A stretch of DNA of 20,623 nucleotides from a virus (IMGVR_UViG_3300020470_001783:1-20623), one strand, 5' to 3'; shown: positions 14,213-20,331, counted from the stretch's first letter. Numbers and translations: made by a program. The notes: a model not told the origin generated them from the letters alone.

Positions 14213-14721
14213 AATACGCCAAACCCCCTCTTCAAGTTAGAATAAACTTCTCCGACTGACCCATAAACTATATGCTCGCCAGTCGCCCTAGCAACATCAT
14301 GCGCCATCATCTTTGGAACAAACAAAGGCTTTCTTTGTGCCATGTTTGACGTGCCCGCTTGATGAAACTTAGCATAACCTATTGTTGTACCAAAGTATGC
14401 CGTCCTAAGACCAATATCTCTGACTGCCCCTCTATTGCTATTCATAGAAGTTAGGCTATTTCTTAAGTCTCCAGACCTGACTAAAATCCCATTCGCTCCA
14501 TAATTAGCCAACTTCCAAGAAGCGTACTGGGGATCTAGTGGTTGCCAAGGGAATCCTGACGTGGTTCCTTCAGTTCTAAAGTTATCCCTATGTGCTTTTT
14601 GCAACTCTTGCATCATCCATCTAAAGACGGGTGTAAAGTTTTGTGCACGTCGAGACATCGCCATGAATCTTCTTCGTAGCGCACTTGTGTCTACTTTCGT
14701 AACCTTCATGTACTTGCCCAT
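14209..14721 (-). CDS. Tail completion / virion morphogenesis protein (Mu gpG-like)
   Basis: This 170-residue protein shows the family pattern: an N-terminal helix region LRRRFMAMSRRAQNFTPVFRWMMQELQKAH, then FPWQPLDPQYASWKLANYGANGILVRSGDLRNSL (about 59-92), and YAKFHQAGTSNMAQRKPLFVP (about 116-136), where HQxGT..M..R.F is the diagnostic motif of the phage virion morphogenesis (pfam05069) family. It functions in joining head and tail. It follows the connector gene by 1 nt and overlaps the next gene by 4 nt, so the three are translated as a coupled set. Confidence 0.9.
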   Translation of the reverse strand: MGKYMKVTKVDTSALRRRFMAMSRRAQNFTPVFRWMMQELQKAHRDNFRTEGTTSGFPWQPLDPQYASWKLANYGANGILVRSGDLRNSLTSMNSNRGAVRDIGLRTAYFGTTIGYAKFHQAGTSNMAQRKPLFVPKMMAHDVARATGEHIVYGSVGEVYSNLKRGFGVL

Positions 14722-14722
14722 G

Positions 14723-15364
14723 TTACGAAACCCTTACTCTGCGATACCTCTTAATACTCTGGAGTTCTCGTTCAGAAAACCCAGTCTCAAGTGGGGCAAC
14801 ATTACGAGTAGTCAGATCTTTTAGTCCAACCGTGTCGTCATGCATATTCTGAACTTCTCTGGTGGCCGCACGCAAAAGCAGAGACTTGAAAACTTTAATG
14901 TTTGTTCCATCTAATCCAGCGGTGTATGTGACTGTAACTCTATCATTGGCATAAGCGTTGAAAAGATCAATCCCATATTTTCTGACAACATAATCCTGTT
15001 CAGCGACTTGCGCTGTAGCAGTAGCCGAAGCGGTGGCAGGAGTTATTGAAACGGATGCAACTGAGACAACAGGGCTATTATCCAAATACAAAGTGTATAC
15101 AGGAGCATAAATAATTCCAGGAGAAGTTAGCGTGGTCTCTGGATTTGTCGGATAGTTGTAGTAGTACTGTTGGTTAACCACACCCCTACCGACTTCTGGA
15201 ACTCTATAGGTTTCCGTATAAGCACTTTGCTCAATCGGTCTCCTAAGATATGCTTCTAATTCAGATTGTAGCCCTTCAATTACCATTGTAACAGCGTCTT
15301 CTTGCGTGTTAGTAAAGGAAATATCCATGTATGTTGCTAAGTCTGAAACAGTTATCAACGCCAT
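14723..15364 (-). CDS. Head-tail connector protein (gp6-like)
   Basis: This 213-residue protein begins MALITVSDLATYMDISFTNT, continues with the helix VTMVIEGLQSELEAYLRRPI (about 26-45) and ends with two helices including SLLLRAATREVQNMHDDTV. This is the typical layout of head-tail connector adaptors (gp6 of HK97 and relatives), which form a ring under the portal. An insert of about 75 residues with beta structure and an alanine/threonine-rich run (PATASATATAQVAEQD) separates the two helical parts. AAGGTG precedes the ATG. Confidence 0.85.
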   Translation of the reverse strand: MALITVSDLATYMDISFTNTQEDAVTMVIEGLQSELEAYLRRPIEQSAYTETYRVPEVGRGVVNQQYYYNYPTNPETTLTSPGIIYAPVYTLYLDNSPVVSVASVSITPATASATATAQVAEQDYVVRKYGIDLFNAYANDRVTVTYTAGLDGTNIKVFKSLLLRAATREVQNMHDDTVGLKDLTTRNVAPLETGFSERELQSIKRYRRVRVS

Positions 15365-15382
15365 AATACACCTTATCTAAAC

Positions 15383-15559
15383 TTAACGACGAGCACGAGC
15401 ACGGTTTCTGCCTGCACGCCTATCAAGATTATCTGCGCCCCTATTAAGCAGTCGGGCTAAACGTCTACGCAATCTAGTCAATAGACCGGCCAGTCTAGGC
15501 CTAGCATTCCCTCTACCACGCCGACGCTCCCTATCTACAATCTCTACTGGTTCTGGCAT
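15383..15559 (-). CDS. 58-residue arginine-rich protein
   Basis: This frame is shorter than a usual cut-off but has the clearest ribosome-binding site of its region (TTTTTTAGGAGTGATACG before ATG) and its own -10 box about 35 nt upstream. It begins MPEPVEIVDRERRRGRGNAR and continues with LRRRLARLL and ends RNRARARR. By my count 20 of 58 residues are arginine and none is lysine, and the middle forms an amphipathic leucine/arginine helix. A nucleic-acid-binding or head-filling role near the connector is plausible, similar in spirit to protamine-like peptides, but I do not recognise a family. Confidence 0.8.
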   Translation of the reverse strand: MPEPVEIVDRERRRGRGNARPRLAGLLTRLRRRLARLLNRGADNLDRRAGRNRARARR

Positions 15560-15593
15560 CGTATCACTCCTAAAAAAGATCTTCTACTTTTAT

Positions 15594-15599
15594 ATGATA
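15594..15599 (-). promoter_or_regulatory. -10 box upstream of the arginine-rich/connector operon
   Basis: Minus strand GGTATCATATAAAAG contains TATCAT, the same -10 word as in the thioredoxin and HTH gene promoters. No clear -35 box stands 16-18 nt upstream. Unlike those genes, it is followed by a leader of about 28 nt with an AGGAG site. Confidence 0.5.
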
Positions 15600-15623
15600 C
15601 CGCAACTACCTTATCTTCTGGTA

Positions 15624-16100
15624 CTAGTTAGACATGAGAGGCGCAAAGAAAGTATCGTCTAACAACATCAAACCAATCACAGAATAACCAACTATATCTA
15701 AGTAGGTGTCGTGTAGGGATTCGTTCTTGGCATCTTTGTTATTGTTTAGTAGGTTCTCCATTCGAGCAACCTTATCGTGGAGTCTTAAGAGTAAACCTGA
15801 CTGTCCAAATCTAGCGATGTTGTTTGGTCCATAATCTCTCTGCTTGTCACACAAAATAGTCCAAGTATCTATTTGATCTAGTTCTCCACTAGCCAAAATA
15901 GCCAACTTAGCCATAATCCGCCACTCTGATTTTAGTGGAGTTGCCTTTGCGTTGAAGTACTCATCAATCATATAGTCCAAATGGACCCTAATGGCATCAT
16001 TGACACTCTCAACAGGTGGACTTATCTCTTTGTACTTCCAAATCTCTTGAACATGTATTTTGGCAGACTCTTCCCAACTGCCGCACAGTATGTTGTTCAT
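15624..16100 (-). CDS. DUF1599 / Nmad1-like nucleotide-metabolism-associated protein
   Basis: This 158-residue, mostly helical protein has the motif CDKQRDYGPNNIARFGQSGLLLRLHDKVARMENLL (about 84-118) followed by ESLHDTYLDIVGYSVIGLMLL (about 127-147). The KxRDYG..N..FG..GLL.R..DKVAR.ENL and D..LDI.GY pattern corresponds to the domain called DUF1599 or nucleotide modification associated domain 1, an all-alpha, MazG-like group found in phages with modified DNA or nucleotide-processing genes. The exact reaction is unknown. Its ATG overlaps the previous stop codon by one base (TAATG). Presence near a ribonucleotide reductase supports a role with nucleotides. Confidence 0.8.
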   Translation of the reverse strand: MNNILCGSWEESAKIHVQEIWKYKEISPPVESVNDAIRVHLDYMIDEYFNAKATPLKSEWRIMAKLAILASGELDQIDTWTILCDKQRDYGPNNIARFGQSGLLLRLHDKVARMENLLNNNKDAKNESLHDTYLDIVGYSVIGLMLLDDTFFAPLMSN

Positions 16101-16414
16101 TACTTACTCTCAGTCTTTGAGACGTTAGAAGTAACCCCAAGTTTGATAAACGTTATAAACCAAATCAAAGCAGAAAGAAAAGCAGCGTTTCTGTAGCCTA
16201 TACCAGGCGATAACGCAGTCAATTCTGGCCATGCTGAGTTTATTACCATATTGATAAGCATAACCACTACTGCGGATACACCTACTAATGATATAAATGC
16301 AAATATCGCCGAAGTGAACGCAAGAAATTTGGGGGGTTCTTGACTATCTTCTCTGTTCTCTTCTGTCAAACTTGACAAAAGACTTTCCCAATCAGATGAA
16401 TTATTTTTACTCAT
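16100..16414 (-). CDS. Small membrane protein with two predicted transmembrane segments
   Basis: This is a 104-residue protein with a hydrophilic serine/glutamate-rich N-terminal 30 residues, a first hydrophobic segment at about 30-55 (LAFTSAIFAFISLVGVSAVV...), a short loop with PELTALSPGIGYR and a second at about 73-93 (AAFLSALIWFITFIKLGV). No family is recognised. It begins at an ATG that overlaps the stop codon of the HTH gene by four bases and ends overlapping the DUF1599-like gene by one, so the three are co-translated. It could be a holin-like protein by topology, but the position in a nucleotide-metabolism island does not support that strongly. Confidence 0.75.
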   Translation of the reverse strand: MSKNNSSDWESLLSSLTEENREDSQEPPKFLAFTSAIFAFISLVGVSAVVVMLINMVINSAWPELTALSPGIGYRNAAFLSALIWFITFIKLGVTSNVSKTESK

Positions 16415-16791
16415 ACCTTTTCCTTAACTATTTGATGGATTCTTTGTCTTGATAATCCGTATTCCCTAGCAATGCCTGATAGTGATTGCCCACTGTTGTA
16501 TTTACTTTTGATTACTTGATTCCTTTCCAAAACTATGTCTCTTGATTTGGGGCCAGGTCGCACTGGTCCCCAGTCCCAAGATGGAATTTCTTCTAGTAAG
16601 CAAATTCTCTCATTTGATAAAGCGTTTTGGCGATAACGAGTGCGCATGTAACTCACCCAGTTGCCAAGGTTTATCTCTTCTCCAGAGTCGGCAAACTCAA
16701 CATGCCCGCTAGGAACAAGAGCATCTCCATATCGATGTGAATATGTCAACAGTGCGTCGTAATGCTTTTTCCAGCGTATGTTATGATTCAT
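16411..16791 (-). CDS. Helicase-associated domain plus sigma region-4-like HTH protein; putative regulator
   Basis: I place the start at the ATG at 16791, giving 126 residues. An upstream TTG would put the -35 and -10 boxes inside the coding region. Residues about 6-75 match the helicase-associated (HA) domain: W..HYDALLTYSHRYGDALVP, LGNWVSYMRTRYR, LSNERICLLEEI, SWDW. Residues about 87-123 are a helix-turn-helix of the sigma-70 region 4 type (SGQSLSGIAREYGLSRQRIHQIV). Both halves could bind DNA, so it may be a transcription regulator of the phage. HA repeats are common in actinobacteria and eukaryotic algae. It is transcribed from a perfect TTGACA-17-TATCAT promoter ending 6 nt from the ATG. 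Confidence 0.85.
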   Translation of the reverse strand: MNHNIRWKKHYDALLTYSHRYGDALVPSGHVEFADSGEEINLGNWVSYMRTRYRQNALSNERICLLEEIPSWDWGPVRPGPKSRDIVLERNQVIKSKYNSGQSLSGIAREYGLSRQRIHQIVKEKV

Positions 16792-16797
16792 ACTTGT

Positions 16798-16826
16798 ATG
16801 ATACTGGAAATGTAAAAGTGTGTCAA
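16798..16826 (-). promoter_or_regulatory. Leaderless consensus promoter for the HTH gene
   Basis: Minus strand reads TTGACA (16826-16821), 17-nt spacer, TATCAT (16803-16798), 6 nt (ACAAGT), ATG (16791). It has a full consensus -35 box and optimal spacing, and lacks room for a Shine-Dalgarno sequence. Confidence 0.88.
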
Positions 16827-16844
16827 ATGGACATTTGGACAAAT

Positions 16845-17198
16845 CTAGGCGTGTTCAATAACTTTAGAAAGATTCCTAATTTTGCTAACAGTTCGTGTCG
16901 TACCAACATCCTCTGACCATAAAACAATGTCGTGATCCACTTCTGCTTCAATAACTTCCCAACAAGTAATAAACATGGGAACATACTGGCTCGGTACTTG
17001 GTCAATCAAGTAATCAAAATCGTCACTTATGCACTTTTGGTTAGCACCGCATAGAACTGCTAGGGCAAAAGGTAAAGAAAGTCTGTCTTCCTCGTCTCTT
17101 GGGGCCGCTTTTGACAGCCTTGTGGTTTCAAGAAGATCGGCAAGATAACCTAAATAAACGTTTACTTTCCTACTCTGTAGATCACGAAGTCGAATCAT
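16845..17198 (-). CDS. 117-residue hypothetical protein
   Basis: This soluble protein begins MIRLRDLQSRKVNVYLGYLA and has mixed helices, with a central segment LSLPFALAVLCGANQKCISD and a tryptophan-containing region MFITCWEVIEAEVDHDIVLW. There is no membrane segment, signal peptide or motif that I recognise. The ATG at 17198 lies 6 nt from a TAGAAT -10 box whose -35 box sits in the loop of the preceding terminator, and no Shine-Dalgarno is present. The stop is 18 nt before the -35 box of the next promoter. Being the first gene after the reductase terminator, it starts a separate transcription unit. Confidence 0.75.
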   Translation of the reverse strand: MIRLRDLQSRKVNVYLGYLADLLETTRLSKAAPRDEEDRLSLPFALAVLCGANQKCISDDFDYLIDQVPSQYVPMFITCWEVIEAEVDHDIVLWSEDVGTTRTVSKIRNLSKVIEHA

Positions 17199-17204
17199 GC
17201 TTCT

Positions 17205-17234
17205 ATTCTAATAAGAAAACGGGGTCCAGTTCAA
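17205..17234 (-). promoter_or_regulatory. Leaderless promoter for the 16845..17198 gene, overlapping a terminator
   Basis: Minus strand reads TTGAAC (17234-17229), 18-nt spacer, TAGAAT (17210-17205), 6 nt (AGAAGC), ATG (17198). The -35 box lies in the loop of the terminator hairpin and the spacer contains its right arm. Confidence 0.75.
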
Positions 17235-17248
17235 GCCAGACCCCGTTT
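17213..17248 (-). terminator. Intrinsic terminator after the ribonucleotide reductase unit
   Basis: On the minus strand AAACGGGGTC pairs with GACCCCGTTT (10 bp) around a loop containing TTGAAC, followed by TCTTATTAG. It is moderately T-rich after the stem. Because the stem is flanked by A and T runs it might also act weakly on the plus strand. Confidence 0.8.
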
Positions 17249-17256
17249 CGTAGATG

Positions 17257-17340
17257 ATGATTGTTTTTACATCGGCTACCGGCTTAACCGATATCCACAA
17301 TCTCCTCCTTTTGGGGTTAGCCTGATTCCGGTACAATCAT
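17257..17340 (-). ncRNA. Candidate structured RNA element downstream of the ribonucleotide reductase
   Basis: This part of the 137-nt non-coding stretch between the reductase stop and its terminator can fold extensively. An 8-bp outer stem ATGATTGT/ACAATCAT (17340-17333 with 17264-17257) encloses either a long stem (TACC, GGC, TAACC pairing with GGTTA, GCC, GGTA: 17333-17315 with 17289-17277, with bulges) or a hairpin ATCGGTTA-AGCCGG-TAGCCGAT (17292-17271). The two inner folds share bases and exclude each other, as in a switch. No frame longer than a few codons is present. No known RNA family is recognised. Confidence 0.45.
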
Positions 17341-17386
17341 AACTTAGTAGACTAACTTGCGCTGAATTGCAACTCTTATCAGTAAA

Positions 17387-19342
17387 CTATCTAATCGGGC
17401 AAGCCCCAGTAGCACACTCTTCATCAAAGTCATCGTCACTCATAATTGTGGAACCAGACAGTTTTTCGCCCAAAGGTGACGTTGTTGAAAGAACCTTCTC
17501 ATAGTCTTCCCTTGTAAGTTCACCCATTGGCGCCTGATCAAACCCATGCTCACTATGTAACAAGAATGAAACAGACTTCATCTCAGACCAATGTTCGGCT
17601 AGATATTCTCTAATTCCATCTAGTTCATGACTACGGTAGTAGACCGTCACCGAAATAGCATTGTCTGCCCAAACTTTCTGAAGTTTTCTAACCAAATCCA
17701 TTTGCTCAACGGCAGTCATATCTTCAGCAAGAATTGTTCCTTCTGGGAAAGCGCATGGGAATTCGACTACAACTGTCCTGTCGTCCTCTGTGCCGTCAAA
17801 GTTTCTCAGAGGCTCAACATAAAAGCCCTTACTCTTGCAATAATTCACAAGTACATCTGAGGAAGCCATCCGCATTCTCTTTACGAAATACTGGCTAAAT
17901 GCCGGATGCACGCCCGGCGTAACACCCGGTAGTAGGCTCAATGTGCCTGAAGGCTTAATAGTTGTAAGCCGAACTGACTCTGGCCAACCACGATGGGCAG
18001 ACCATTCTGCATCAAACTCACGAAGGGCCACATATGCTTCATCAAGCCAGTCAACTTTGTCCATAGCCTGAGTAACACCAGTTACCCCAAGACCCAAACG
18101 CATATTCTTAGATGTAATCTTGTCAGATGCTGGGTCAAGGTATGAAAGTGCTGAAGTTGCTTTCTGAACCTTGTAAAGAAGTTTTGCAACATCAATTAAT
18201 TCTTCTGGTGAGTCTATCATGGGCAAGTACAACTCAGACAAGTTGCATGACTCTCTGTTTGCCAAAGGAATCTCAGCACATGGATTCACACCAACGATTG
18301 AGTGGTCTGGGCGTTCTTCGCCCATTCGACCATATGTCTGAGAAGCCTCAAGGTTGAAGAAACCATACGGCTCCCCGTTACCCTTATAACCTTCCCAAAT
18401 AAGATCAGGCATATCTTTCATCTGGTCTGGCGAAACAAACACAGTGTTGTTTGACATCGCACGCTCAATAGGAATGTCTCCCAAGTCCCACCGCTTTGCC
18501 ATCAAGTAGTCCTCATCATCAAGGCTACCTACAGCAATCTCTGCGGAACGACGAACGTTTCCGGCAACAACAATAGAACCGATGATATTCATGCAATCTA
18601 GAACCTCAACAGATGTCATTGTTCTACCAATGGCGCCATCAAGAACTTTACAAATCTTTTCCACACCAGAAATCAAAATATCAGGTCCAGAGGCTGTTCC
18701 TCCAAAGGTCTTGATTGGGACACCAGCAGGACGAATAAGATGTGTAGCATAACTCATTTTCCGTGGGTAGTCGTCATCTCCCAGATAGCACTCAAAAACC
18801 TTGCGGATTAGTTCTCCCCAACCCTCTCTTGTGTCAGGAACAATAAAGTCAGAATCATTGGCATCCTGATGCTCAACCCATGCTGAACGAACAGTACCAA
18901 GTCTTTCCGGTTGGTCGCACGAAAATCCTACACCACCGCCAAGCATCAACCGCTCAACAGACCATGAAAAGTCAGTGGGCTTTTGGATATCAACAAACCA
19001 ACAATTTACTAGGCTGTCACCACCAAGTCGTTTATTGTTGGGTGTGCCAAGTTGCCATAGCATACGTCCGGCAACGCACCCCTTGAGATTAAAAAGATAA
19101 TCGTATAGTCGAATGGCCTCATCTTCAGAAAGCCCTGCACCAATACTTTGTGCCCCATTGACTACACGTTGAACAGTCTCATGCCATTCTTCGGTGCGTT
19201 CAATAACGTCACTATTCCCCTCAAATATGGGGCGAGCGTAAGTTCGCTTATAGGTCACATAACCTAATCCATTGAAACCCCAAGGAGGCATTTTGTCCTC
19301 ATAGGTCTTAGCGTGATCGTCTGAGATGAGGAACGCTTCCAT
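17387..19342 (-). CDS. nrdJ: Adenosylcobalamin-dependent (class II) ribonucleotide reductase, monomeric type
   Basis: This 651-residue enzyme converts ribonucleotides to deoxyribonucleotides with vitamin B12. Key residues of the monomeric Lactobacillus leichmannii-type reductase are all visible: redox cysteine C114 (SLVNCWFVD), GGGVGF (135-140), catalytic C355 and E357 in NPCAEIPL, second redox cysteine C366 (SCNLSE) exactly 11 residues on, PSGTLSLLPGVTPGVHPAF (464-482) and the C-terminal C643/C648 pair (CATGAC) that relays electrons from thioredoxin. It is shorter than the roughly 740-residue Lactobacillus enzyme, and no intein is visible. TATAAGGAG precedes the ATG by about 8 nt. A leader with a hairpin and dyads lies upstream. 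It provides dNTPs without needing oxygen or a separate small subunit, and relies on the host for cobalamin. Confidence 0.95.
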   Translation of the reverse strand: MEAFLISDDHAKTYEDKMPPWGFNGLGYVTYKRTYARPIFEGNSDVIERTEEWHETVQRVVNGAQSIGAGLSEDEAIRLYDYLFNLKGCVAGRMLWQLGTPNNKRLGGDSLVNCWFVDIQKPTDFSWSVERLMLGGGVGFSCDQPERLGTVRSAWVEHQDANDSDFIVPDTREGWGELIRKVFECYLGDDDYPRKMSYATHLIRPAGVPIKTFGGTASGPDILISGVEKICKVLDGAIGRTMTSVEVLDCMNIIGSIVVAGNVRRSAEIAVGSLDDEDYLMAKRWDLGDIPIERAMSNNTVFVSPDQMKDMPDLIWEGYKGNGEPYGFFNLEASQTYGRMGEERPDHSIVGVNPCAEIPLANRESCNLSELYLPMIDSPEELIDVAKLLYKVQKATSALSYLDPASDKITSKNMRLGLGVTGVTQAMDKVDWLDEAYVALREFDAEWSAHRGWPESVRLTTIKPSGTLSLLPGVTPGVHPAFSQYFVKRMRMASSDVLVNYCKSKGFYVEPLRNFDGTEDDRTVVVEFPCAFPEGTILAEDMTAVEQMDLVRKLQKVWADNAISVTVYYRSHELDGIREYLAEHWSEMKSVSFLLHSEHGFDQAPMGELTREDYEKVLSTTSPLGEKLSGSTIMSDDDFDEECATGACPIR

Positions 19343-19368
19343 TGTTATTACTCCTTATAGTGCAAGAA

Positions 19369-19389
19369 AGCAGCGATCCTTTCGCTGCT
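19369..19389 (-). promoter_or_regulatory. Leader hairpin upstream of the ribonucleotide reductase
   Basis: On the minus strand AGCAGCG-AAAGGAT-CGCTGCT forms a 7-bp stem followed by TTCTTGC, before the TATAAGGAG ribosome-binding site. The T run is too broken for a confident terminator, so it may be an attenuator or an mRNA-stabilising hairpin. The loop contains AAAGGA, a second Shine-Dalgarno-like word. Confidence 0.45.
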
Positions 19390-19413
19390 CAGTGATTTTA
19401 AGATGGTTCTTGT

Positions 19414-19447
19414 ATTCTAAGCAGGCTTAGAGAAAACCAAGTGTCAA
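19414..19447 (-). promoter_or_regulatory. Possible promoter and operator dyad of the ribonucleotide reductase
   Basis: Minus strand shows TTGACA (19447-19442) and TAGAAT (19419-19414) separated by 22 nt, longer than optimal. A perfect dyad CTAAGC-CT-GCTTAG (19430-19417) overlaps the TAGAAT box. Either the -10 box is used with an activator or the true pair differs. No B12-riboswitch box is visible here. Confidence 0.4.
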
Positions 19448-19483
19448 GTCCTTATGAGACATTGAACAATTAGGTTGACATTA

Positions 19484-19495
19484 CCACGATCGTGG
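19484..19495. promoter_or_regulatory. Perfect 12-bp palindrome CCACGATCGTGG
   Basis: This is an uninterrupted palindrome in the short gap between the stop of the 19503..20231 gene and the reductase promoter region. It could be a repressor site or a restriction/methylation-like target; nothing else in the sequence decides. Confidence 0.4.
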
Positions 19496-19502
19496 CAGAA
19501 CG

Positions 19503-20231
19503 TCAAATCGTAAGGCGTGCTAATTTTGCGGCCAGTTCAGTTTTGCTACTAAACAAAAGAAATATTCCAGACGAAACAACTTCAATGTTTATTATCGCCT
19601 TACCCGACTTTTGTATCTCAGTAGATATCAAACCAACCTCACACATCTTTCTTACGAAGTCAACAAAATCTAACTCGGACTTAAATTCGAAGACCGAACT
19701 CATTTGCTTGTATGTGGAACCTATTGTATCAGATAGTTTGTCCTTAGTCAATATAGAAAATAGAAGGCCTGTTGCTAATATTTCCCAGTGACCAAACAGA
19801 GATAAAACAGGTCTAGTTTTGTCTTTGTAGAAAATTGAAGTTGCGTCTTTTGACCGACACACCGAAGCCTCTAAGGCTAAGTCGTCTTCTTCTTGTAAAG
19901 CAAGATACAGTACAGCATTGTCTGACAACTCAACAAGTGATAATATTTGCTTATCATATATGCAGTCAATCAAGCAGAACTCGCTAGCAACTGATACTAT
20001 TGACTGAGCCTCTTCAAACGTGTATTGATCTTCTATTCTGTTTACCAAAGAGTGTACGACTAAAGTTAAATCTAAAGTCTCGTCTAAAATCAAGCCTTCT
20101 TCAGCAATCAAGAAACGTAAGAGTTCTACAATGCCCGTGGAGAACGAGTGATCGATCGCTTCCAACACATCAACATCATCCATTGTCCATGTTGGAATTG
20201 GAAAGTCTGACTCTTCCTCAAATATAGGCAT
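19503..20231 (-). CDS. 242-residue acidic hypothetical protein
   Basis: I prefer the ATG at 20231 over the one at 20237, because TATAAT ends 6 nt before 20231, as at the other leaderless genes here, whereas it directly touches the 20237 ATG. The protein begins MPIFEEESDFPIPTW and is rich in aspartate and glutamate, with several helical stretches such as IVELLRFLIAEEGLIL and EEAQSIVSVASEFCL, and a more basic C-terminus (ELAAKLARL). No catalytic motif, membrane segment or signal peptide is evident. It may be a helical or winged-helix-like protein, but I do not recognise a family. It lies between the capsid gene and the reductase. Confidence 0.8.
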   Translation of the reverse strand: MPIFEEESDFPIPTWTMDDVDVLEAIDHSFSTGIVELLRFLIAEEGLILDETLDLTLVVHSLVNRIEDQYTFEEAQSIVSVASEFCLIDCIYDKQILSLVELSDNAVLYLALQEEDDLALEASVCRSKDATSIFYKDKTRPVLSLFGHWEILATGLLFSILTKDKLSDTIGSTYKQMSSVFEFKSELDFVDFVRKMCEVGLISTEIQKSGKAIINIEVVSSGIFLLFSSKTELAAKLARLTI

Positions 20232-20237
20232 ACACAT

Positions 20238-20243
20238 ATTATA
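20238..20243 (-). promoter_or_regulatory. -10 box (TATAAT) of the acidic protein gene, leaderless arrangement
   Basis: Minus strand TTGATATAAT-ATGTGT-ATG places TATAAT 6 nt before the preferred start at 20231. The -35 region falls in the loop of the adjacent hairpin (CTGTTT, 17-nt spacer) and is poor. Confidence 0.55.
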
Positions 20244-20247
20244 TCAA

Positions 20248-20273
20248 GACCCCCCTGCCGAAACAGGGGGGTC
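20248..20273 (-). terminator. Strong G+C-rich hairpin, possible second terminator
   Basis: GACCCCCCTG pairs with CAGGGGGGTC (10 bp) around a 6-nt loop. On the minus strand only TTGATATAAT follows, so the U tract is weak. It may be a backup terminator for the capsid gene or a roadblock/insulator in front of the TATAAT box. Confidence 0.5.
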
Positions 20274-20296
20274 CGCTTCAGGGGATGCACCACCAT

Positions 20297-20331
20297 GAAA
20301 GACAAAGCCCCCGCCCCGAAGGGCGAGGGCT
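20297..20331 (-). terminator. Intrinsic terminator after the major capsid gene
   Basis: On the minus strand AGCCCTCGCCC-TTCG-GGGCGGGGGCT forms an 11-bp stem capped by a UUCG tetraloop, followed by TTGTCTTTC. It is placed 53 nt after the capsid stop codon. Confidence 0.88.

Noticed and set aside
16792-16842. Upstream TTG start for the HTH gene
   Set aside because: It would put a perfect TTGACA-17-TATCAT promoter inside the coding region, and the HA domain begins only after the ATG at 16791.
17257-17340. tRNA or tRNA-like gene in the gap after the reductase
   Set aside because: Outer stem lengths look tRNA-like, but there is no GGTTCRA T-loop, no proper anticodon arm and no CCA end.
17387-19342. 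Intein in the ribonucleotide reductase
   Set aside because: The gene is shorter than the reference monomeric enzyme and the conserved motifs are spaced normally with no splicing-type Cys/His-Asn blocks.
19343-19502. Cobalamin riboswitch in front of the B12-dependent reductase
   Set aside because: No B12-box-like sequence is visible and the region is short (about 160 nt); I saw only a simple hairpin and dyads.
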